Shown here in pieces: positions 34,720-44,565 of a stretch of 64,000 nt of DNA (position 1 is its first letter; the number at the start of each line of letters is the position of its first letter). The stretch is from positions 548,161-612,160 of the forward strand of contig NZ_KE384531.1 of NCBI RefSeq assembly GCF_000426505.1, written 5' to 3'. The notes beneath the pieces were generated by a model. It ran no database searches. It had not been told where the DNA came from and saw only the letters and a list, made by a program, of their open reading frames with translations. The position numbers and the translations under genes were made by a program. Source of the stretch: Nisaea denitrificans DSM 18348. GTDB taxonomy: Bacteria > Pseudomonadota > Alphaproteobacteria > Thalassobaculales > Thalassobaculaceae.

Positions 34720-36348
34720 TCATTGGGCTTTCGACGGCCATTGCGATGCTATCAGTGAGGCTTCGAAAGCACGGTCGAACAGACTGCGCTGTCCCAATAA
34801 TTTCAAAGCAAGCGCGAGATCCAGGTCATTCCCGTCTGTGGCGGGCGCCCGGTCGCCGCAGCGGCCGAGCAAGGCTTCCTGAATGCTGTCATCAAGGTCC
34901 TGTGCTATCCGGCGTAGCCGGAGGAGTTCACGGGCGCGTATGGCCGCTGTGCGGGCCGTCCCGGCAACATGCTGCAGCGAGGGGTCTTTGATTTCGTCAG
35001 TGCAGATTGTCGGATAGACCCCGAAGGGGCCGATCGGATATCCCGACGGCGTATACATGCGCGCCCAGGTGATGATCAGCTCGCCCTCATTCGGCAGGTG
35101 GACGATCATCTGCACTGTGCCCTTGCCATAGGTCCGGCCGCCGATCAGGACGGCGCGCCCGCTATCCTGCAGAGCACCGGCGACAACTTCCGAGGCTGAT
35201 GCCGAATCATGGTTGATCAGCACGATCAGCGGCATGCCGACGGCGATGTCGGGATTGTGTGCCTTGAACTCCTTTACCGATCGCGGGTGCCGGCCCTTGG
35301 TCAGGAGGATGCGGCCGTTGTCGATGAAGAGGTCTGCGATGGAGATCGCATCGCGCAGAACGCCGCCCCGGTTGTTCCTGAAATCGAGGATGATGCCGTT
35401 CATGGACGGCCCGATCTTAGCCGCCATTTGCCCAACCTTGCGGGAAAGGCTGGCGGCTGTGTCTTCATTGAAACTGCGGATTTCGAAATACGCGGTATCG
35501 CCCTTGCCGCTCGAGAACACGGTCTGTTCGATCACCGGTGCGCGTGTGGCAACAGCTGTCCTGTGGATCTCGTCGCTGGATGTCGTCACTCGAACCTCGC
35601 TGCCGCTGGGTCCGCGCAGCAAATCCGAGACGGCGACGGCGTCAAGTCCGTCGACGGTCTCGCCATCGATAGCGACGATACTGTCTCCTACGTGAAGGCC
35701 ACTCTGGGCTGCGGGGCCGTCTTCGTAGACTTCTTCGATGTAGATGGTGCCGTGATTTTCGAACAGCAGGATGCCTATTCCCGAATATCCGCGGCGGTGT
35801 GCCCGGTTTCGGTTGGCCGCTGTCGCTGTCGTATATCTGGAGAATCGGTCGAGGTCTTGCAGGGCGGCCTTGAAGATCGCGTCGTAGAGGATCTCGGGAG
35901 GTGCTTCCCGGAGCGTGGGGGAGAGCTGGCGTCCGCTATCGACCGCAGCTGCCATCAACATGCTCCATCGAGCCACGTCGTCGGCATCGGGGACGGAGAG
36001 GGCGGCGACTTCATGCCCGTTGCGGCCGATCACAATCAGCTCGCCACGATCGGTGACGGTGATGGCATCATCCAAGGTCTTCAAGCCGGAGAGGCCGGCG
36101 ACGGCGAGTGAGGGCAGGTCCGTCTCTTCGAGATAGAAGCTGGTAATGCCCTCGAACCCGGCAGAAAAGACCTCTGCCGCGTCGTCACGGTTGAATGCCA
36201 TGGGGTCTGATGGAGCGCGAGGCGCGGCGCAGGCGGCAAGCAAAGTCAGGAGAAGCCCACAAACGGCAACGACGGCCCGGGGTTTTGCCCGCCGTGTCGG
36301 GGGGATCTCTCCCCACTGCGTCTTTTGGCTCAATGACTTATCGTCCAT
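34720..36348 (-). CDS. S41-family C-terminal processing peptidase, lipoprotein
   Basis: Envelope serine protease of 542 residues. From ATG 36348 a basic n-region leads into VVAVCGLLLTLLAAC, a lipobox with Cys 40. A PDZ domain follows (GIGILLFENHGTIYIEEVYE, GDSIVAIDGETVDGL), then the peptidase: FDFRNNRGGVL-like ILDFRNNRGG, the catalytic Ser in NHDSASASEVVAG, and Lys in GRTYGKGTVQ. This is the Prc/CtpA plan; partners and substrates are unknown. The open frame upstream of 36348 has no family sequence. It is 31 bases downstream of rnr on the same strand. Confidence 0.9.
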   Translation of the reverse strand: MDDKSLSQKTQWGEIPPTRRAKPRAVVAVCGLLLTLLAACAAPRAPSDPMAFNRDDAAEVFSAGFEGITSFYLEETDLPSLAVAGLSGLKTLDDAITVTDRGELIVIGRNGHEVAALSVPDADDVARWSMLMAAAVDSGRQLSPTLREAPPEILYDAIFKAALQDLDRFSRYTTATAANRNRAHRRGYSGIGILLFENHGTIYIEEVYEDGPAAQSGLHVGDSIVAIDGETVDGLDAVAVSDLLRGPSGSEVRVTTSSDEIHRTAVATRAPVIEQTVFSSGKGDTAYFEIRSFNEDTAASLSRKVGQMAAKIGPSMNGIILDFRNNRGGVLRDAISIADLFIDNGRILLTKGRHPRSVKEFKAHNPDIAVGMPLIVLINHDSASASEVVAGALQDSGRAVLIGGRTYGKGTVQMIVHLPNEGELIITWARMYTPSGYPIGPFGVYPTICTDEIKDPSLQHVAGTARTAAIRARELLRLRRIAQDLDDSIQEALLGRCGDRAPATDGNDLDLALALKLLGQRSLFDRAFEASLIASQWPSKAQ

Positions 36349-36379
36349 ACGGCCACTATAGGCGTAAAAACCGCATACG

Positions 36380-38629
36380 TCAGCGGGGCTTCTTGGCACG
36401 CCCTTTCGCATTTCCGCGATGGCGTTTTGCGGGTCCCGACCGCTGATTCCGTTTTGGGCCCTGTCGTCCCACTCCGCGGCGTCCGCCAGGCACACCGGGG
36501 GTGCCGCCCGAGACATAGTCCAGCAATACACCACCCGTCAGCGGATCGGCGTCAACCAGTTTGACGACCAGCGTTTCGCCGATCTTGAAGCTCAGCCCGG
36601 TTGCGCGACCGGAGAGGGAGTGACGGTGCTCGTCGATATCATAGAAGTCGTTGGGCAGACGCTTCATGGGGAGCAACCCGTCGGCACCAACTCCGGCAAG
36701 CGCCATGAACATCCCGGCTGAAGCGATGCCGGAGACCCGTGCCTCGAAGGTATTGCCGATCTGCTCGCTCAGGAAGGCGGCAACATAGCGGGCGATCGCC
36801 GTGCGCTCGGCGGCGGCGGCCCTACGCTCGGTCATCGAAATATGGGCTGCGGTCTCGAAAAAGCTTTCGGTTTCAATATCGCCCAAACCGTCTTTGCCAA
36901 AGCCATGGGCGTCGATCAAAGCGCGGTGCACCAGTAGATCGGAATATCGCCGGATCGGTGATGTGAAATGGGCATAGCGTCTCAAGCCGAGGCCAAAATG
37001 GCCAAGGTTTTCGGGACTGTAGACAGCCTGGCTCTGGCTGCGCAGGACCAGTTCGTTCACTGCTGTTTCGTGAACCTCACCGCGCACCTTGGCGAGCAAT
37101 TCGTTGAAGGTTTGCGGCCGGATCACGCCGGATGTGCCGAACGGGATCTCGAGCCCCTTGAGAAACTCGGTCAGTGCGGCGACTTTTTCCGGATCGGGTG
37201 TTTCATGGACCCGGTACATGCAAGGGCGCTTTTTCGCTTCCAGCGTTTCGGCGGCCGCCACGTTCGCCAGCACCATGAATTCTTCGATCAGTTGGTGACT
37301 GTCGAGCCGTTCCCGAGGTTCTATGGACGCAATTTTGCCATCGTCCCCCAACACCACCTTGCGTTCCGGCAGGTTAAGGTCAAGAGCGCCGCGCTTTTCA
37401 CGAGCGGCGAGCAGAAGACGGAACGCGCCATAGAGAGGCGCGGTGATGCCGTCCGGTACAACATCGGTATCGGCCGTGCCGTCAGCCTCAGCCTGCACCT
37501 GTTCATAGGTCAGGCGCGCTGTGGAACGCATCAGTCCGCGCATGAATTTGTGGCTGATCTTATGGCCCCGGGAATCAATCACCATCTCGACCGCGAGACA
37601 GGCGCGGTCTTCGTTCGGGCGGAGCGAGCAAAGCCCGTTCGAGAGAGCCTCCGGCAGCATAGGCACGACCCGGTCAGGGAAGTAGACCGAGTTGCCGCGT
37701 TTGCGCGCTTCGGTGTCCAGCGCATCGCCGGGCCGGACATAGTGCGCAACATCCGCGATGGCGACGAGGATGCGATACCCGCCCTTGTTTTTCGGATCGG
37801 TGTCGGCTTCGGCATGGACCGCATCGTCGAAATCGCGCGCATCGCTGCCGTCAATGGTGACGAAGGGAATATCCCGAAGGTCGGTCCGCTTGCCGAGGGT
37901 AACAGGCTTCGACGTCTCGGCCTGGACCGTGCAGGCATCGGGGAAAACAGCCGGTATCTCGTGCTCGGCAATGGCGATCAGGCTGACGGCGCGCGGAGCA
38001 TTGGCGTCACCCAGCACTTCGGTGATCCGGACATGCTGGAGCCCCATCCGCCCGCGCGGCAGGATCTCGGCCACGACCAGCTCGCCCGGTTTTGCCTCCG
38101 AGAGATCTCCCGGTTCCACCACGTAATCACTGCGGGCCCTGCGGTCAGACGAGACGATCCGGTAGCCTTTTCCTTCCTTCCGCAACTGTCCGACGACACG
38201 CTCTCCCGAGCTTTCCAGGCGGCGCATGATGCGGCCGCGATACTGGTCCTTATCGGTACGCTCCAGCTTCACCAGCGCCCTGTCCCCGATGCCGACAGAC
38301 GGTGTTCGGGTGGAGAGAGGGATGGTGATGGCCGGCGGGGCGTTTTCTTCCCGCCATGTAAGCGGGCGTGCGGACGCATTGCCGTCATCGTCGATAGCGG
38401 TGATGGCGACCACGGTTACTTCCGGCAATGTGCCGGGTGCCGCCGCGCGCCTGTGACGGCCGAGATCGATCTGGCCTTCCACGGCCAGATCTTTCAGCAT
38501 GGCTTTCAGCGGAATGCGGTCGGCGCCCTTTATGTTGAAGGCGCGCGCGATTTCCCGGCGTCCGACCGGCGTTGGGCTGTCACGGATGAATTCGAGTATG
38601 GCCTCGCGGCTGGGCAAGCCGGGCGGCAT
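36380..38629 (-). CDS. rnr: Ribonuclease R
   Basis: Processive 3'-5' exoribonuclease able to degrade structured RNA. With ATG 38629 it has 749 residues: an N-terminal helix-turn-helix-like part (REAILEFIRDSPTPVGRREI), cold-shock domains, an RNB catalytic domain with DGSDARDFDDAVHAE and YFPDRVVPMLPEALSNGLCS, the RYAHFTSPIRRYSDLLVHRA signature, an S1 domain and a basic tail rich in Arg/Lys/Gly. The frame stays open upstream into the topA tail, but that Arg/Pro-rich extension is a shadow of topA. It starts 28 bases after topA and is probably cotranscribed. Confidence 0.95.
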   Translation of the reverse strand: MPPGLPSREAILEFIRDSPTPVGRREIARAFNIKGADRIPLKAMLKDLAVEGQIDLGRHRRAAAPGTLPEVTVVAITAIDDDGNASARPLTWREENAPPAITIPLSTRTPSVGIGDRALVKLERTDKDQYRGRIMRRLESSGERVVGQLRKEGKGYRIVSSDRRARSDYVVEPGDLSEAKPGELVVAEILPRGRMGLQHVRITEVLGDANAPRAVSLIAIAEHEIPAVFPDACTVQAETSKPVTLGKRTDLRDIPFVTIDGSDARDFDDAVHAEADTDPKNKGGYRILVAIADVAHYVRPGDALDTEARKRGNSVYFPDRVVPMLPEALSNGLCSLRPNEDRACLAVEMVIDSRGHKISHKFMRGLMRSTARLTYEQVQAEADGTADTDVVPDGITAPLYGAFRLLLAAREKRGALDLNLPERKVVLGDDGKIASIEPRERLDSHQLIEEFMVLANVAAAETLEAKKRPCMYRVHETPDPEKVAALTEFLKGLEIPFGTSGVIRPQTFNELLAKVRGEVHETAVNELVLRSQSQAVYSPENLGHFGLGLRRYAHFTSPIRRYSDLLVHRALIDAHGFGKDGLGDIETESFFETAAHISMTERRAAAAERTAIARYVAAFLSEQIGNTFEARVSGIASAGMFMALAGVGADGLLPMKRLPNDFYDIDEHRHSLSGRATGLSFKIGETLVVKLVDADPLTGGVLLDYVSGGTPGVPGGRRGVGRQGPKRNQRSGPAKRHRGNAKGRAKKPR

Positions 38630-38657
38630 TTTGCGTGGTGCCACGCGCGCCGCCGGC

Positions 38658-41333
38658 CTAGTCGCTGCCGGCCGCCGCGGCCGGCTTCTTCGCGGCAGGC
38701 TTTTTAGCAGCCGCCTTTTTTGCCGGTGCTTTCTTGGCTGTCGCCTTCTTCGCTGCCGGTTTTTTGGCTGCCGCCGCTTTCTTCGCTGGAGCCTTTTTGG
38801 CGGGTGCCTTCTTCGCGGCACCGGATTTCTCCGCCTTGGCCTTGATCAGCTCGATAGCCTGCTCCAGCGTGATCTCTTCCGGCGTGATGGCCTTCGGAAT
38901 CGTCGCATAGATTTTCAGGTGCTTCACATAGGGCCCGAAACGGCCGGCGCCGACGGTGATCTGCTTGCCGTCATATTCCCCGAGCTCACGTCCCGGGCTC
39001 TTTTTCTTCGGGTTGTTCGCTATCAGGTCGACGGCGCGGTTGATGCCGATGGTCAGCACATCGTCCCCGGCGGGGATCGAAACATAGGTGCTGCCGATCT
39101 TCAGATAGGGGCCGTAGCGTCCGATACCGGCAAGGATGACCTCACCGCTTTCCGGATCCGGGCCAACCTCACGCGGCAGGGCCAAGAGACCCAGTGCGGT
39201 TTCCAGGGTGACGTCGGACGGAACCATGCCCTTGGTCAGAGATGCCCGTTTTGGCTTCGGCACATCGTCTGTCTTCTCGCCGAGCTGCACATAGGTTCCG
39301 TACGGGCCCTTGCGTATCGAGACATCAAGTCCGGTCGCCGGATCCTTGCCGAGAATTTTCGGGCCGTTCGCAAGATCGGCCGTGCCGTCCTCGCTCCCGT
39401 CGCCGGCTTGAGTCATCTGCCGGGTGAACTTGCATTCCGGATAGTTGGAGCAGCCGATGAAAGCGCCGAACTTGCCGAGCTTGAGGCCGAGACGGCCATC
39501 GCTGCAGGTCGGGCAGGCCCGGACGGTCTCGCCGTTTTCGTCGACCGGGAAGAAGTGCGGACCGAGCTCCTCGTCGAGGGCGGTCAGCACGTCGGAGATT
39601 TTCAGGTCCTTGGTCTTGTCGACCGCTTCGTGGAAGGCCTTCCAGAAATCGGTCAGGACCTTTTTCCAGGCGATAGTCCCTTCGGCGATATTGTCGAGGG
39701 CGTCTTCCAGCTCGGCTGTGAAATTGTACTGCACGTAGCGGGTAAAGAAGTTTGACAGGAACGTGGTGACCAGACGTCCCCGGTCTTCCGGAATGAAACG
39801 GCGCTTGTCGAGAACGACATAGTTCCGGTCCTGCAGCACCTGCAGGATGCTGGCATAGGTCGAGGGCCGGCCGATGCCGAGTTCCTCAAGCCCTTTCACC
39901 AGGCTCGCTTCGCTGTAGCGCGGCGGCGGTTGCGTGAAATGCTGATCCGGCTTGGGCTCGTCGTGGGTCAGCGCTTCGCCTTCTGTCACGGCAGGCAGCA
40001 GGCGCCCGTCCTCGTCTTCCTCGCCGCCCGGCGCTGGCTCATCGCGAGTTTCCTGATAAAGCTTCAGGAAACCGTCGAAGGTGATGATGGAGCCGGTGGC
40101 GCGGAATTCAGCACGGTTGTCGGCAGCCTGGATGGTCACCGTGGTCTGGTCCAGCTCGGCGCTGGCCATCTGGCAGGCGACGGTGCGTTTCCAGATCAGC
40201 TCGTAGAGCCGAGCCATGTCCTTGTCGAGCTTGGCCGCCATCTCGCGCGGGTGCCGGCGCACATCGGTCGGCCGGATCGCTTCGTGGGCTTCCTGAGCGT
40301 TCTTCGACTTGTTCTTGTACATCCGCGGGCTGTTCGGCAGATAGCGGTCGCCGAAGTTCTTGCCGATATCGTCGCGGATGGCGAAAACGGCATCCTGGCT
40401 GAGCTGCACGCCGTCGGTACGCATATAGGTGATCAAGCCGACGGTCTCGCCACCGAGATCGATACCCTCATAGAGCTTCTGCGCGAGCTGCATGGTGCGC
40501 GATGCACCGAAGCCGAGCTTGCGCGAGGCCTCCTGCTGCAATGTCGAAGTCGTGAATGGCGGGTAAGGATTGCGCTTGGTTTGCTTCTTTTCCAGAGAGC
40601 GGACCGCGTAGGCCCCGCCCTGAATGCGCTCCACGGCGGCTTTCGCCGCTGCCTCGGTGTTGATGGAGAATTTCTGCAACTTCTCGCCGTCGAGGTGGGT
40701 CAGGCGGGCAGTGAAATTCTTGCGCTCCTTGGTCCGGAACGCCGCATCGATAGTCCAGTATTCCTCTGACCGGAAGGCCTCAATCTCGGCTTCCCGCTCG
40801 CATATCAGGCGCAGGGCAACGGACTGCACCCGGCCGGCGGACCGGGAGCCGGGCAGCTTGCGCCAGAGCACCGGTGACAATGTGAAGCCGACAAGGTAAT
40901 CGAGGGCGCGGCGCGCCAGGTAGGCGTCGACCAGATCCTGATCGAGCTCGCGCGGGTTATCGATGGCGTCCAGCACGGCGCGCTTGGTGATCTCGTGAAA
41001 GACCACGCGCTTCACGTCGACGCCCTTCAGGGCCTTGCGTTCGGAAAGCACATTCTGCACATGCCAGGAAATCGCTTCACCTTCGCGATCCGGGTCAGTT
41101 GCGAGAAACAGGCTTTCGGCGCCTTTGACGGCACTGGCGATTTCCTTGATCTGCTTTTCCGCCCGGGGCTGGGCTTCCCAGATCATGGCGAAATCGGCGT
41201 CCGGATCGACCGATCCGTCCTTCGAGGGCAGATCCCGGATATGCCCGTAGCTGGCCAGCACCTTGTAATCACTGCCAAGGTATTTATTGATCGTTTTGGC
41301 TTTGGCCGGCGATTCGACAACGACGACTTTCAT
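38658..41333 (-). CDS. topA: DNA topoisomerase I
   Basis: Relaxes negative supercoils. The 891-residue type IA enzyme starts with a Toprim domain (VVVESPAKAKTINKYLG, FLATDPDREGEAISWH), has the active-site Tyr in LITYMRTDGVQ (about Y303), one four-Cys zinc finger (CPTCSDGRLG ... GCSNYPEC), and further C-terminal repeat units without Cys (ILAGIGRYGPYLK, TVGAGRFGPYVKH). The last ~50 residues are an Ala/Lys/Pro repeat tail. It lies downstream of dprA, an arrangement found widely in alphaproteobacteria, and upstream of rnr. Confidence 0.97.
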   Translation of the reverse strand: MKVVVVESPAKAKTINKYLGSDYKVLASYGHIRDLPSKDGSVDPDADFAMIWEAQPRAEKQIKEIASAVKGAESLFLATDPDREGEAISWHVQNVLSERKALKGVDVKRVVFHEITKRAVLDAIDNPRELDQDLVDAYLARRALDYLVGFTLSPVLWRKLPGSRSAGRVQSVALRLICEREAEIEAFRSEEYWTIDAAFRTKERKNFTARLTHLDGEKLQKFSINTEAAAKAAVERIQGGAYAVRSLEKKQTKRNPYPPFTTSTLQQEASRKLGFGASRTMQLAQKLYEGIDLGGETVGLITYMRTDGVQLSQDAVFAIRDDIGKNFGDRYLPNSPRMYKNKSKNAQEAHEAIRPTDVRRHPREMAAKLDKDMARLYELIWKRTVACQMASAELDQTTVTIQAADNRAEFRATGSIITFDGFLKLYQETRDEPAPGGEEDEDGRLLPAVTEGEALTHDEPKPDQHFTQPPPRYSEASLVKGLEELGIGRPSTYASILQVLQDRNYVVLDKRRFIPEDRGRLVTTFLSNFFTRYVQYNFTAELEDALDNIAEGTIAWKKVLTDFWKAFHEAVDKTKDLKISDVLTALDEELGPHFFPVDENGETVRACPTCSDGRLGLKLGKFGAFIGCSNYPECKFTRQMTQAGDGSEDGTADLANGPKILGKDPATGLDVSIRKGPYGTYVQLGEKTDDVPKPKRASLTKGMVPSDVTLETALGLLALPREVGPDPESGEVILAGIGRYGPYLKIGSTYVSIPAGDDVLTIGINRAVDLIANNPKKKSPGRELGEYDGKQITVGAGRFGPYVKHLKIYATIPKAITPEEITLEQAIELIKAKAEKSGAAKKAPAKKAPAKKAAAAKKPAAKKATAKKAPAKKAAAKKPAAKKPAAAAGSD

Positions 41334-41382
41334 GGGCTACCGGAAGTCCTTTCCTTGTGGCGGTGGCCCGGTCGTGGCGTCG

Positions 41383-41407
41383 AAAACCCTCCATATTACG
41401 GAGGGTT
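41383..41407 (-). terminator. Terminator-like hairpin overlapping the dprA stop
   Basis: On the minus strand AACCCTCC and GGAGGGTT form an 8-bp stem, followed by TTTTC. The dprA stop codon lies inside the loop. The T-run is short, so read-through into topA is likely. Confidence 0.5.
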
Positions 41408-42538
41408 ATAGCGTCTCGCCACTCGATTCCCAGGATGCCGCTCAGCCTCACCGGCCAGCTCTGCTTCCAACAGGATGGTTAGGACCACCGGCGGTGACAA
41501 TTGGCATTGGCGGATGATTTCGTCAACCGCTAGCGGCGTTGCATCCAAAATGGTGAGCACCCGTGTGCGTGCTTTATCGTCAATCTCGTCGGCGGGTTGA
41601 GGGGTAAAACCGGAGATGCCGAACAGGTCGGCGATCGCCGGGTCTTCCCGGACGCCGCCGCGCAGCAGCAGACTCAATATGTCCTCCGCCCGCTCGATCA
41701 GATGGGCGCCGTCGCGAAGCAATCCGTTGCTTCCGGCACAGCGCGGGTCCATTGGCGATCCGGGCACGGCGCAAACCTCCCGGCCCTGATCAGCGGCAAA
41801 CCTGGCGGTAATCAGCGATCCGGAGCGTTTTGCCGCTTCCACGACGAGCGTGGCGCGGGTCAGCCCCGCTATAATCCTGTTCCGGGCGGGGAAATGGCGG
41901 GCCAGCGGCCGCGTGCCGATAGGCGCTTCGGCAATCAGGGCGCCTTCGGCGAGGATGCGGGCATGAAGCGCGGCATTCTCAGGCGGATAAATGACATCGG
42001 CGCCACCGGCGACAACCGCGACGGTGCCGGTTTCGAGGGCACCCGTGTGCGCCGCTGTGTCGATGCCTCGGGCCAGGCCGGAAATCACGACGACCCCATG
42101 CGCTCCGAGGTCACGGGCCAGTTTTTCAGTGAAACGCACGGCATTGCCGGAGGCGTTGCGGGCACCGACGATGGAAACCGACGGCTCCAGAAACAGGTGG
42201 GCATGACCGAAGAGGGATATCGCAGCCGGTGCGCCCTCTGTCTGGGCGAGCATCGCGGGATAGTCCGGCTCTCCTATTACCAGCAGCCGGCCCCCGGCCT
42301 GCTCGTTTGTCCCGATTTCCTTTTCGATGTCCGCCAGCGGCGGGATCTTCAGTTTCGCTCGCCTGCCGCCCCGGCGGGCGAGATCCGGCAATTGCTCCAG
42401 CGCAGCTCCAGCCGAGCCGAAGCGGGCGAGCAGATGCTGGAATGTGACCGGTCCGACGTTTTCCGTGCGTATCAGACGAAGCCGGGCGAGCCTTTCGGCT
42501 GCATCCGGTGCTGCAGATGTCTGGTGTCCTTTGGCCAT
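41396..42538 (-). CDS. dprA: DNA processing protein DprA
   Basis: Loads RecA on incoming single-stranded DNA during natural transformation. The 380-residue protein has an N-terminal SAM-like region, the Rossmann-type core with SVSIVGARNASGNAVRF, VISGLARGIDTAAHTGAL, AVVAGGADVIYPPEN, FPARNRIIAGL and AAKRSGSLITARFAADQGR, and a C-terminal winged-helix (DATPLAVDEIIRQCQLSPP). It follows plsY on the same strand. Presence does not prove competence; no com genes are in the window. Confidence 0.95.
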   Translation of the reverse strand: MAKGHQTSAAPDAAERLARLRLIRTENVGPVTFQHLLARFGSAGAALEQLPDLARRGGRRAKLKIPPLADIEKEIGTNEQAGGRLLVIGEPDYPAMLAQTEGAPAAISLFGHAHLFLEPSVSIVGARNASGNAVRFTEKLARDLGAHGVVVISGLARGIDTAAHTGALETGTVAVVAGGADVIYPPENAALHARILAEGALIAEAPIGTRPLARHFPARNRIIAGLTRATLVVEAAKRSGSLITARFAADQGREVCAVPGSPMDPRCAGSNGLLRDGAHLIERAEDILSLLLRGGVREDPAIADLFGISGFTPQPADEIDDKARTRVLTILDATPLAVDEIIRQCQLSPPVVLTILLEAELAGEAERHPGNRVARRYNPP

Positions 42539-42599
42539 GGTAATCCTCCTGTCTCAGCCATGGACGGGACGGGAGGATTTCTGAGAGGAGGAGCCGGTT

Positions 42600-43229
42600 T
42601 TAGCTCTTCGGCTTGCCTTTGGAGAAATTGATCCGGCTTTCCTCGCCCTTGATCAGGCGGCGGATATTAGCGTGATGGCGGAAGACAACGAGCACTGCCA
42701 TGAAGAGCGCGAGTTCCGCATGTTGCCGGTCGACGAGCCATTCCATATAGAACGGCGCCGCTAAAGCCGCGACGAGGGCGGAGAGCGAGGAAATTCGGAA
42801 AGTCACTGCGACCGCGAGCCAGGTAAGGCCCGTCAGCCCGCCGACTAAGGGAGCCAGCGCGAGGAGGATACCGAATGCGGTTGCGACGCCCTTGCCACCA
42901 TTGAATTTCAGCCAGATTGGAAAACAATGGCCGAGCATCGCGGCACCTGCGGCGATAACGGCCATATCAGGCCCGTATTGGGAGGCGAGCAGCACGGCGG
43001 CAGCGCCTTTGCCGCTGTCGCAGATCAGCGTCGCCACTGCCAATCCCTTGCTACCGGTGCGCAACACATTGGTTGCGCCGATACTGCCGGAGCCGATGGC
43101 ACGGACGTCACCGTGCCCGGCGAGCCGTGTCAGCACTAGCCCGAAGGGGATGGAGCCGAGCAGATAGGCTGCGAGAGCGCAGGCATAGAACGGCCACGTA
43201 TATTCAAGAGGTCCCAGAAGGTCAGGCAT
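42600..43229 (-). CDS. plsY: Glycerol-3-phosphate acyltransferase PlsY
   Basis: Inner-membrane enzyme that uses acyl-phosphate to acylate glycerol-3-phosphate, the first step of phospholipid synthesis. With ATG 43229 it has 209 residues and several membrane helices. The PlsY motifs are LLGSIPFGLVLTRL, GSGSIGATNVLRTG (Ser/Arg motif), and FNGGKGVAT. The upstream open frame is within pyrC and was excluded. Its start overlaps the pyrC stop by 8 bases, so it is coupled to pyrimidine genes; plsX is not nearby. Confidence 0.96.
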   Translation of the reverse strand: MPDLLGPLEYTWPFYACALAAYLLGSIPFGLVLTRLAGHGDVRAIGSGSIGATNVLRTGSKGLAVATLICDSGKGAAAVLLASQYGPDMAVIAAGAAMLGHCFPIWLKFNGGKGVATAFGILLALAPLVGGLTGLTWLAVAVTFRISSLSALVAALAAPFYMEWLVDRQHAELALFMAVLVVFRHHANIRRLIKGEESRINFSKGKPKS

Positions 43230-44565
43230 CGGGGAATCTCCGTCGCTCCGGCACAGGTGAGGTCTCGATATCGAAAACCAGATTGCCGGCCCGATAGGTG
43301 CGCTCGACGCGGCCCTGCACGGGGCGCTCGTCGAACGGCGTGTTTCTGGATTTACCGCGCAACTCATCCCTGTCGATCCGCACGGCCCGGTTCGGATCGA
43401 ACAGGATGAAGTCCGCGAGATGTCCCTTGCGCAGCCTTCCAGCCGGCAGTTTCAGCAGATCGGCGGGAGACTGGGTCAAGGCTTTCAGGACCGTCAGCAG
43501 CGGCACCTGATCGTTATGCACCAGCTCCAGAGACACAGAGAGAAGCGTTTCCAGTCCGACGCCGCCAAAGTCGGCTTGCGTGAAGGGCAGACGCTTCTGG
43601 TCCCGGTCTCCCGGGATGTGGGCACTCACGATGGCGTCGATGGTGCCGTCGGCAATGCCTTCGATCACCGCGTTGCGGTCTTCTTCGGTGCGCAGCGGCG
43701 GGGATAGTTTGGCGAAGGTCCGATACCCGATCACGGCGGATTCGGTCAGCGAGAAGTAGGGCGGTGCAGTGTCCGCCGTTACCCGCAATCCGGAGGCCTT
43801 GGCCCGGCGCACGGCATTGACTGCCGCAGCGGTGGAAAGGCAGGAAAAGTGCAGCCGGCCACCGGTCAACTCGACCAGCCGGAGATCCCTCTCGATCATC
43901 ATCACCTCGGCGGCTGCCGGGATACCCGGCAGGCCGAGCCGTGTTGCCGTCTCGCCTTCGTTCATCACGCCGCTGCCGACCATCTCCGGCATTTCGGGAT
44001 GCTGGATGATTACGGTATCGAACAGTTGCGCATAGGACAGCAGGCGGCGCATCACCAGGGGATGCGCAATCGCCTTGCCGCCATCGGTGAAGCCGGCCGC
44101 GCCGGATTCATGCAGCAGGCCGAGTTCCGTCATCACCTTGCCGCCGAGCCCCTTGGTGGCGGCGGCATAGGAATGGATGTTCACCAGTCCGACATCGCGT
44201 CCCAGACGTTCGACGAACTCCAGCACCGCGACATCGTCGACGATGGGGTCGGTGTTCGGCAGGCAGGTGAAGGTAGTGACACCGCCGGCGACAGCGGCCT
44301 GGGCTGCCGTCGCCAGAGTTTCGATATGCTCGTTCCCCGGCTCGCCGGTGGAAACCCGCATGTCGACCAGCCCCGGGGCGAGGCAGAGGCCCTTGCAGTC
44401 CACAACATGCACATCGTCCTGGACGGCATCGACAAAGACATTCGGGCCGATATCGAGGACCCGCGCCCCATCCACCAGCATGGCGCCTTGCGCGTCCAGA
44501 CCGGACTCAGGGTCGAGCAGGCGGGCATTCTTGAAAAGAGTACGGCTCACTGATTCTTCGCCCAT
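43222..44565 (-). CDS. pyrC: Dihydroorotase-like protein lacking catalytic residues (PyrC')
   Basis: 447-residue amidohydrolase-fold protein next to pyrB. The overall dihydroorotase pattern is kept ([62 protein letters not shown]). Zinc and substrate residues are lost: the usual DxHxHxR reads [10 protein letters not shown], the usual HxxHLST reads HFSCLST, the usual ExTPHHL reads DTAPPYF, and the DHAPH site reads SAHIPGD. It should therefore be an inactive partner that holds aspartate transcarbamoylase, as PyrC' does in Pseudomonas. GTG 44550 is an alternative start with a GTGA junction to pyrB. An active dihydroorotase must be encoded elsewhere. Confidence 0.88.
   Translation of the reverse strand: MGEESVSRTLFKNARLLDPESGLDAQGAMLVDGARVLDIGPNVFVDAVQDDVHVVDCKGLCLAPGLVDMRVSTGEPGNEHIETLATAAQAAVAGGVTTFTCLPNTDPIVDDVAVLEFVERLGRDVGLVNIHSYAAATKGLGGKVMTELGLLHESGAAGFTDGGKAIAHPLVMRRLLSYAQLFDTVIIQHPEMPEMVGSGVMNEGETATRLGLPGIPAAAEVMMIERDLRLVELTGGRLHFSCLSTAAAVNAVRRAKASGLRVTADTAPPYFSLTESAVIGYRTFAKLSPPLRTEEDRNAVIEGIADGTIDAIVSAHIPGDRDQKRLPFTQADFGGVGLETLLSVSLELVHNDQVPLLTVLKALTQSPADLLKLPAGRLRKGHLADFILFDPNRAVRIDRDELRGKSRNTPFDERPVQGRVERTYRAGNLVFDIETSPVPERRRFPDA

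Noticed and set aside
38630..38821. Upstream extension of rnr into the topA tail
   Set aside because: The extra Arg/Pro-rich residues are the other reading frame of the Lys/Ala repeat of topA; homologous RNase R sequence begins at 38629.
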